From: Dehalococcoidia bacterium
Lineage (GTDB): Bacteria; Chloroflexota; Dehalococcoidia; DSTF01; JACRBR01
NCBI GenBank assembly: GCA_021731085.1
Contig: JAKFYB010000001.1
Location: 1 to 64,000 of the forward strand
DNA length: 64,000 nt
Direction of reading: 5' to 3'
The notes under the pieces are model-generated. The model was not told where the DNA came from. It made no database searches and worked only from the letters and a program-made list of their open reading frames with translations. Positions 58,997-64,000 of the stretch are shown here, piece by piece. Each line of letters opens with the position of its first letter. Within the stretch, counting starts at the first letter, position 1. Both the position numbers and the translations under genes were made by a program.

Positions 58997-59593
58997 CTAC
59001 TCCAGGCTGAAGGGTGGGTACTCGTCGCGCATGAAGTAGATGTAGGCGTTGATGCGCTGGTTCCAGCGCGAAGCGCCAACGGCGAAATTGAAGAGCCCAC
59101 GCGGGTACCTGCCCGTGAACAGAATCGCGAACCAGGCGATGATCTCGGTGATGTAGACGGCAATGAAGATGAAGACGATGACGAAGATTTGCGGGATGAT
59201 GAGAAGCCACTTGATGAGTACGAGCCAGCGGTTGAGGCTTTCCGGATAGGCGATATCAACCGTCACGGGATACAGGCCCGCGTCTAGCGAAAATGGCGGG
59301 TACTCATCCCGCATCAGGCCGACGTATGCCGTCACGTTGGCCGTCCAGCGGAAGTAGCCGACCATGAACTTGAACATGCCTTCCGGGAACTTGCCCGTGA
59401 AGAGGATGGCGAAGAACCCGATGAACCAGACGACACCGGCCGCGATTCCGAGGGCATAGAGGATGATGAAGTGCGGGATGGCAAGCAGCCACTTCACGAA
59501 GATGAGCAGGCGCGAAAGTGACTCGGGATACTGCACGTCGTAGGTGACGGGCGCCGAGCCATACGCTTGAACCGACGTCGAATCGATAGCCAT
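58997..59593 (-). CDS. Membrane protein with two DUF4389 domains
   Basis: A 198-residue protein made of two similar halves. Each has YPESLxRxLxxxKWLLxIPxxxI, a pair of membrane helices, W(F)xxxFAILFTGxxPxGxFxF, then a basic turn and ExPPFSL (repeat ends DEYPPFSLD and DEYPPFSLE). This is the DUF4389 pattern; the function is unknown. The ATG at 59593 follows AGGGAGG; the open frame upstream of it shows no conserved sequence. Confidence 0.85.
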   Translation of the reverse strand: MAIDSTSVQAYGSAPVTYDVQYPESLSRLLIFVKWLLAIPHFIILYALGIAAGVVWFIGFFAILFTGKFPEGMFKFMVGYFRWTANVTAYVGLMRDEYPPFSLDAGLYPVTVDIAYPESLNRWLVLIKWLLIIPQIFVIVFIFIAVYITEIIAWFAILFTGRYPRGLFNFAVGASRWNQRINAYIYFMRDEYPPFSLE

Positions 59594-59697
59594 CGTTGGA
59601 CCTCCCTTTCCTCTGTTAGCTCGCCGTACTCTGCCCTCTTCGCGGATCGTTGTCAATGCGCCGTTGCAATGAATTCGCCTTGTAAGATTGGATTCAG

Positions 59698-59928
59698 ATG
59701 CCGAAACTGCAGCGGATCGACATAATCCTCGTGCTCGTCGGGCTCGTGCTCGGCACGCTGATCGCGGCTGCGTATGGCGCGTGGAAGGCCGTGAGTCTTG
59801 ACGGCGCGACATCATCTGAGCGCTGGGCGGAGTTCGGCGAGGCGATGCTGTTTCCGGGGTGGCTGATCATCCTCGCGATCGTGGCGATGGTCTGGATGGG
59901 GTGGCGGGCGAACATCGACCAGTCGTAG
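59698..59928 (+). CDS. Small two-helix membrane protein (76 aa)
   Basis: Two hydrophobic segments (IILVLVGLVLGTLIAAAYGA and MLFPGWLIILAIVAMVWMGW) are joined by a polar loop. No family recognised. TAAGAT lies 9 bases before the ATG and no clear ribosome-binding site is seen, so the transcript may be leaderless. It is divergent from the DUF4389 gene. Confidence 0.55.
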   Translation: MPKLQRIDIILVLVGLVLGTLIAAAYGAWKAVSLDGATSSERWAEFGEAMLFPGWLIILAIVAMVWMGWRANIDQS

Positions 59929-59953
59929 TGCGTGCCGTCCTACTGTTCCAGCC

Positions 59954-61138
59954 TCAGATGATGACCAGCGGAACTCGCACTTCGTCCGGCATCAAGCCGC
60001 CGTGGAAGCCCAGCATCGGGCGCTCGAGCGGCAGCGAGACCATGTCGGCGTCGAGCGCGATACCGACGTAGTCGCCGAGGCGACGGCGCATCTCCGCCGA
60101 CAACGGCTGCGGGCCGAAGAAGCGCAGGTCGTCGGCCTCATCGATCGTTAGCAGCGCGAAACGGTCGCCGAAACGCGCCCTGAACACGTCCTCGAATTGA
60201 GAACTCATACCGGGCTTCACGTGGAATGCGGGAACGCGCGGCTCGCACGACGGGGCGACGCGCAGCATGTCGAGCATCGGATCGTCGTGTGCGAGGATCG
60301 TCTGGCGAGCGTCCTCGATCTCGATCTGGCCGTGGTCCGCGGTGAGCACGATACGCGAGCGGCCGCGTATTCCCTCAGCCAGCATCTCCAGCCGCGAGCG
60401 CACAAGCTTCATCGCGCGGCGCGTGCTCTTGGAGTCGATGCCGCGCTCGTGCTGAGCCGTATCGACGAACGGGATGTAGAGGTAGGTGTACGACGGCGCC
60501 TTCGCAGTCGCAATGGCATCGATCACGGCGTTGACTCCGGCCCGAAGCGAGCTGTAGCCGATGCTCGGTGCCCCGCTCGATGAGTAGAGCGAGTAGACGC
60601 TGCCGTTGATGTGCTTCGGCACGACCCGCAGGTGCGTCCGCGTCATGCGCGCGCCAAGGGCGGGTGTCGGGAAGGCGCCCTCGACGGTTAGGCCGTGCTT
60701 GCGTGCGTCCTCCTTCGAGAATCGCTCGACGAACGGCAGGATGGTGGCCGTGATCTTCGCGTCGGGGATGTAGGTGAACCAGCCGGGGATCGCATGCGTC
60801 GCAGGCCACTCGCCGGTCGCAATGCTGGTTAGAGAGGGTGCGGTTGATGTGGGAAAGACGGCGTGCAGCGTCGCCTTGTTGTTCGCGCGGATTACGCTGT
60901 CGCGTTCCTCCTGATCGACCAGATGCATGCCGAGACCGTCCACAAGCACGAACACGATGTGGTCGTGATCGCCGATGCCTTGGGCGAGGTCTCGGGCGGC
61001 GACATTGAGATCGAGATCCGTAGCACCACAGAGCGAGGCGACCGCTCGCGCGAGATCGACCGTGTTGGGCACGTCGGCCGACGGGCGAATCAGGCTGCCG
61101 TCGTCGAACGCGGCAAGCAGTCGCGGGACATCGCTCAC
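59954..61138 (-). CDS. Alkaline-phosphatase-superfamily phosphodiesterase (nucleotide pyrophosphatase type)
   Basis: A 394-residue enzyme. Metal and nucleophile motifs: FVLVDGLGMHLVD, then FPTSTAPSLTSIATGEWP with the Thr/Ser nucleophile, PFVDTAQHERG, LTADHGQIEI, and late MLGFHGGLMPDE. This order matches type I phosphodiesterase/nucleotide pyrophosphatase relatives; the substrate is unknown. Its start overlaps the end of the upstream DinB gene by 4 bases. Confidence 0.88.
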   Translation of the reverse strand: MSDVPRLLAAFDDGSLIRPSADVPNTVDLARAVASLCGATDLDLNVAARDLAQGIGDHDHIVFVLVDGLGMHLVDQEERDSVIRANNKATLHAVFPTSTAPSLTSIATGEWPATHAIPGWFTYIPDAKITATILPFVERFSKEDARKHGLTVEGAFPTPALGARMTRTHLRVVPKHINGSVYSLYSSSGAPSIGYSSLRAGVNAVIDAIATAKAPSYTYLYIPFVDTAQHERGIDSKSTRRAMKLVRSRLEMLAEGIRGRSRIVLTADHGQIEIEDARQTILAHDDPMLDMLRVAPSCEPRVPAFHVKPGMSSQFEDVFRARFGDRFALLTIDEADDLRFFGPQPLSAEMRRRLGDYVGIALDADMVSLPLERPMLGFHGGLMPDEVRVPLVII

Positions 61139-61683
61139 AACGGCGCGCCTTTGAGCCCCATCATGCCCTTGAGCATCTGAACTTCGCCGAGGTGTTCGGA
61201 TGTATGGCCGATCGCGAAGAAGGCGATTGTCTCGAGTTTCGACATCACATCGACATGCTCGTAGACGCCGGTGAAAAACGGCAGGCGTACTTCGGCATTT
61301 GCCTCGTCGTCGCTTATCGCCTCGACGTACGCGATCTCGCTTTCGCCGACGGCCCTCGCATAGGCGAGCACTTGATCGAGATCGAGATCGATGGCGGCGA
61401 TCTGTTCACGCGTCAGGCCGTTGCCGAATGGCGTCGTGCCAGTGGCCTGCACCGGAAGGCGGCCGGCCCAGTTCTGCGACGTGAACACACTCGGTGAGCC
61501 GATGACCATGCCGTGCACGAGTTCGTCTTCGGCGCGATAAGCGTGCCAGAGCGCGAAGATGATCGTGGTGTCGTGCGTGTCCGGTTGCCAACGAAGCTGG
61601 TCCGGAGTGAGATCGCGGACGATGCCTTCTGGATACGAGTGCCAGAACGCGAGATTCTTCGAGAGTCCACCAGCGATTCCCAT
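61135..61683 (-). CDS. DinB family protein
   Basis: A 182-residue four-helix protein. Candidate metal-ligand residues lie in IIFALWHAYRAEDELVHGMV and in FFAIGHTSEHLGEVQMLKGM, the H-x-x-x-H-type late motif of DinB proteins. A start with WHSYPEGIVRDLTPDQLRWQ is typical (first helix, then the 'LTPEQL' turn). It is coupled to the phosphodiesterase gene through an ATGA overlap. Confidence 0.82.
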   Translation of the reverse strand: MGIAGGLSKNLAFWHSYPEGIVRDLTPDQLRWQPDTHDTTIIFALWHAYRAEDELVHGMVIGSPSVFTSQNWAGRLPVQATGTTPFGNGLTREQIAAIDLDLDQVLAYARAVGESEIAYVEAISDDEANAEVRLPFFTGVYEHVDVMSKLETIAFFAIGHTSEHLGEVQMLKGMMGLKGAPL

Positions 61684-61684
61684 C

Positions 61685-62536
61685 TCAGCCCTCCAGAGTT
61701 GTTCGAGGCGCGTTCTTGTCGAGCGCGCCCATAATGAGACCGACCGCTGTCACGAGCGCTCCCGCGATAGCAAACCCCGCCCCGGTTCTGATGGCGACCA
61801 TCGCGTGATCCTTCGTGATGCCGAACAGTTCCACGCGTAGGTATTCGCCGACATCGACTTGTGAAGACGAGTAAGCAGACACGATCGCGGCCCCGACTGC
61901 GAGCGCTGCTCCTGCCAGAACTACGATCACGCCAGCGGTGATCAGGCGACCCCATGAGCGCGCGGCGAGCACAGCCGCAGCCATGAGACCGACAGCGATC
62001 GCCGTGAGCACGAGCGTCGCGATCGCGGCGAGTCTGTGCGTGTCCTGCGTCAGGAGCCCCAGCGCACGGTCCGTGAAGCCGGCGACGGAGAAGAGGCCGA
62101 GGTCGCCCGCATCCTCAGCTGACTCACGGAGGACACCCGTTCCGTCTTCGTACAGGCGGTCGGCCGAACGGTCGAGTATCAGGATGCGGAGCTCTTCCTG
62201 CGGCACGCCGAGTACCTCTTCACGCGTGAGTTCGATTGCGATGGGGTAGTCCGTGAACACGACGACGCTGCCGGGCGGGGCGGCCTCCGCCTGCGTCTGC
62301 ATGTCGTCGTAGTGGCGGGCGAGCGAGGCGTCGATTTCGGTGAGTGCTGCCGTCGCGCGCCGCAATGACTGCTTGGCCGGTGACTCTGCTGTGATCTGGA
62401 AGAGCACGAGCGCTGATAGCGCACCGAGAAGGGCCACCCACGCGAGGAAGCCGAGCATCCACTTGGCGACGCTGCGGCGTTCGTCCAGCGTCGCGGAAAC
62501 GTCGTAGGCCGGGCGGTATGGCTCGGCGTATGCCAT
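61685..62536 (-). CDS. Membrane protein of unknown function (283 aa)
   Basis: One helix near residues 28–48 (FLAWVALLGALSALVLFQI), an external or helical domain at about 55–165 (ALTEIDASLARHYDDMQTQA, DYPIAIELTREEVLGVPQEE), then four further helices. No family recognised. It lies between the RDD-family gene and the DinB gene on the same strand with 1–3 bases between genes, so all four or five genes here are probably cotranscribed. Confidence 0.65.
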   Translation of the reverse strand: MAYAEPYRPAYDVSATLDERRSVAKWMLGFLAWVALLGALSALVLFQITAESPAKQSLRRATAALTEIDASLARHYDDMQTQAEAAPPGSVVVFTDYPIAIELTREEVLGVPQEELRILILDRSADRLYEDGTGVLRESAEDAGDLGLFSVAGFTDRALGLLTQDTHRLAAIATLVLTAIAVGLMAAAVLAARSWGRLITAGVIVVLAGAALAVGAAIVSAYSSSQVDVGEYLRVELFGITKDHAMVAIRTGAGFAIAGALVTAVGLIMGALDKNAPRTTLEG

Positions 62537-62539
62537 CAG

Positions 62540-63139
62540 TTACTCCGCTGGAACCGCGACAACGCCGACGATGCGGTCGTGCAGGGCGCGACTCTCGGAA
62601 TCGACCGCCGCGGACACCAAAGCAATGATCGGGCAGGCAATACACAACGTGATCAGGATGCCCCAGACAACGACCATCAACTCCGCCCAGCCGACGATGA
62701 TGAAGACCGAAATTGGAAGGCCCGCCGCAGCCGCCATTGGCCAGCTAAAGAACAACGGGTTGAAGCAGAACCACCAGGCGATCTTGTCGCGCAGAGTCAG
62801 CGTCGATTCGCCTTCGCGCACTAGCTGCACTCCGGCGACGTACTGGCCGCCAGTCTGGTCGCGGGTGGCGAGCAGCGCGATGTTCAGCACGGACCAGATC
62901 AGGGGAAGGCCAATGCCGTTCATGCCGAGAAAGAGGTAGAGCTGCGCGTCGCTGACATCCTGCGTCGCCCAATCGCTGGAGGCGAGCAAGATGAAGCCGG
63001 CAAGCACGAGCATCAGCATCGCAATGGCGGCGAAAATGACCATATCGACCGCGTAGCCACCCGCGCGCATACGCAAGCTCGCCCGTGGCTCACGTGGGCT
63101 GGTCTTGGTGGCGCGCGCTAGTTCGTCCGTTGCGATCAC
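62540..63139 (-). CDS. RDD family membrane protein
   Basis: A protein of about 200 residues with the RDD pattern: R-A-G-G-Y-x-V-D at the first helix (RAGGYAVDMVIFAAIAMLML), a second helix, RDQTGGQYVAGVQLVREGE after it (the usual 'TPGK'-type turn), further helices and a closing RALHDRIVGVVAV. Some RDD proteins are Na+/H+ antiporters; most have no known role. I place the start at the GTG at 63139 after GAGG; the TTG at 63178 is an alternative. Confidence 0.8.
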   Translation of the reverse strand: MIATDELARATKTSPREPRASLRMRAGGYAVDMVIFAAIAMLMLVLAGFILLASSDWATQDVSDAQLYLFLGMNGIGLPLIWSVLNIALLATRDQTGGQYVAGVQLVREGESTLTLRDKIAWWFCFNPLFFSWPMAAAAGLPISVFIIVGWAELMVVVWGILITLCIACPIIALVSAAVDSESRALHDRIVGVVAVPAE

Positions 63140-63182
63140 ATGCCTCGAATCGGCTTCGATTTGGCGTGAGTATATCAACCCG

Positions 63183-64000
63183 TCATCGGCCGACCGCTGT
63201 AAGCGCGCGCGTGATCGCTCCGTACGTCGATGGCTGACGGTTACGCACGACGTCGGTCCCGGGCGCGCGCTCCTTCAAGTGCGCGAGGGCTCGATTGACT
63301 TCGGCGCCGACGGCCAACTCTTCACCCGCAAGCGCGATCGCGAGCAGGCGGCCGCCTGGGTCGGCGATGAGCGCGGCGCCGTTGGCCGTCGGGGCGCCCG
63401 CGCAGGCGACAAATACGCGGTTCTCTTCGGCTCGAGTGCGGGCGACGATGTCCATCGGGATGCCTGGGTCATCGCTGCACCAGAGGATGAACTCTGCGCC
63501 GCGCAGCATGAGCGAGCGCGCGACTTCAGGCACATAGCCATCCGCCGCGAGCATCATTCCGACGCGACCGATGGGTGTCTGCACGACGGCACAGATGTCG
63601 TCGCCCATCGGCATCGCGGCGAAGCGCTCTCCCGGCGGCTTGTGGGTCTGGCGGTGCTGCGCGATCACGCCCTTCGGCCCGACGAGGTGCATCGCCCGAC
63701 GACCGTCGCCGTCCGGCTCCCACGCGACGAACGCGATCATCACACCCGTGGCGCTCGCTAGCCGTTGCATGCTCGCGAGCAGCGATGCGCTGTCGTACGC
63801 ATGCCGGTAGCGAGAGGGCGTCGCCGGGAAGACGACAACGTCTGCATCCATCAGCGCCTGGCGCTCGACGTGTGTCGTTGCGAGCGGGAGAAACTCGTCG
63901 CCCGTCGGCGGCATCTTCATCTGTACGACGGCGATGCGACGCTCCTCGTCGGGGAGGACAATCGACTCAGTCAGCGTACGGAGTACGGGCAAGCTCTCGG
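63183..64000 (-). CDS. Carbon–nitrogen hydrolase (nitrilase) fold protein with altered active site, 5' end may lie outside
   Basis: The nitrilase fold is recognised by RRIAVVQMKMPP, ALMDADVVVFPA, GVMIAFVAWE, GPKGVIAQHRQTHKPPGERF, GRVGMMLAADGYVPEVARSL, GAEFILWCSD and RAEENRVFVACAGA. The catalytic triad is Glu–Lys–Cys in active members; here the Glu place reads VVFPATP (Ala) and the Cys place LAADGYVPE (Ala), while a Lys is seen in THKPPGE. It is therefore probably not an amidase. The frame stays open to the window edge (the TTG at 63992 is not a convincing start), so the protein may be longer. Confidence 0.7.
   Translation of the reverse strand, partial: ESLPVLRTLTESIVLPDEERRIAVVQMKMPPTGDEFLPLATTHVERQALMDADVVVFPATPSRYRHAYDSASLLASMQRLASATGVMIAFVAWEPDGDGRRAMHLVGPKGVIAQHRQTHKPPGERFAAMPMGDDICAVVQTPIGRVGMMLAADGYVPEVARSLMLRGAEFILWCSDDPGIPMDIVARTRAEENRVFVACAGAPTANGAALIADPGGRLLAIALAGEELAVGAEVNRALAHLKERAPGTDVVRNRQPSTYGAITRALTAVGR

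Noticed and set aside
1-64000. tRNA, rRNA, prophage or complete insertion sequence
   Set aside because: The spacers between genes were read through; none contains a cloverleaf-like sequence, and no transposase or integrase motif was found. The DnaC/IstB-like ATPase at 51900 has no transposase partner and no flanking inverted repeats.

Overview
The window is GC-rich, gene-dense bacterial chromosome. No rRNA, tRNA, CRISPR array, phage or complete insertion sequence was recognised. My best guess is a member of the Chloroflexota (Dehalococcoidia-like or related). The reasons are a transcription-type T-box on ileS, a Ser/Thr kinase–AAA–TPR–cyclase fusion, alpha/beta-hydrolase–LuxR regulators, exported thrombospondin-3/dockerin proteins, a DnaD-plus-DnaC-like primosome pair, and many short palindromic dispersed repeats. 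This placement is inference from gene content; no marker tree was run.

Layout. 1–6110: end of a glycerophosphodiesterase gene, a DUF1566 protein, a GNAT acetyltransferase, glutamine synthetase (glnA), dienelactone hydrolase, a second GNAT, a quinone-oxidoreductase-like gene and a VOC/glyoxalase protein. 6197–9775: promoter, Ile-specific T-box leader and ileS. 9784–16768: a signal-peptidase-like protein without its serine, a DinB protein, a P-loop kinase, a membrane glycosyltransferase-like protein, a lipoprotein with NTF2-like and cupredoxin-like parts, and a SARP/BTAD regulator. 16895–28639: two paralogous secreted proteins (LamG and Kelch) with almost identical dockerin-like C-termini, and a lipoprotein. 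Each lies near one of three alpha/beta-hydrolase–LuxR regulators. rplI–dnaB sits in the middle. 28903–35795: a giant kinase–ATPase–cyclase and a double CoA-transferase.

35847–45022 is a complete potassium-uptake (Kdp) locus. The sensor is in two separate genes flanking the structural genes (kinase half first, KdpD N-terminal half last), with kdpE, two receiver-like proteins, three unassigned membrane microproteins, kdpF, kdpA, kdpB and kdpC between them. 45050–49102 is a divergent set: an MFS exporter overlapping the ATP-grasp half of a dikinase, facing the phosphohistidine half of the same type of enzyme. The intergenic region carries four TTAA motifs at exact 10-bp spacing. 49109–50929 holds a phosphodiesterase, a SHOCT membrane protein and a universal stress protein. 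51221–56554 is a same-strand series: DnaD-like protein, a two-headed DnaC-like ATPase, patatin, nucleotidyltransferase, methyltransferase, a degenerate SDR and a pilin-like microprotein. 56558–64000 has purL, DUF4389, an alkaline-phosphatase-fold enzyme, DinB, membrane proteins and a degenerate nitrilase.

The most unusual theme is short intergenic-type repeats that have entered protein-coding genes in frame. A 26-bp palindrome lies inside ileS and, identical but inverted, inside the T-box leader of the same gene. Two copies of a CCCCTCTCC palindrome lie in a membrane protein gene. A CCAACAT-type repeat lies in purL.
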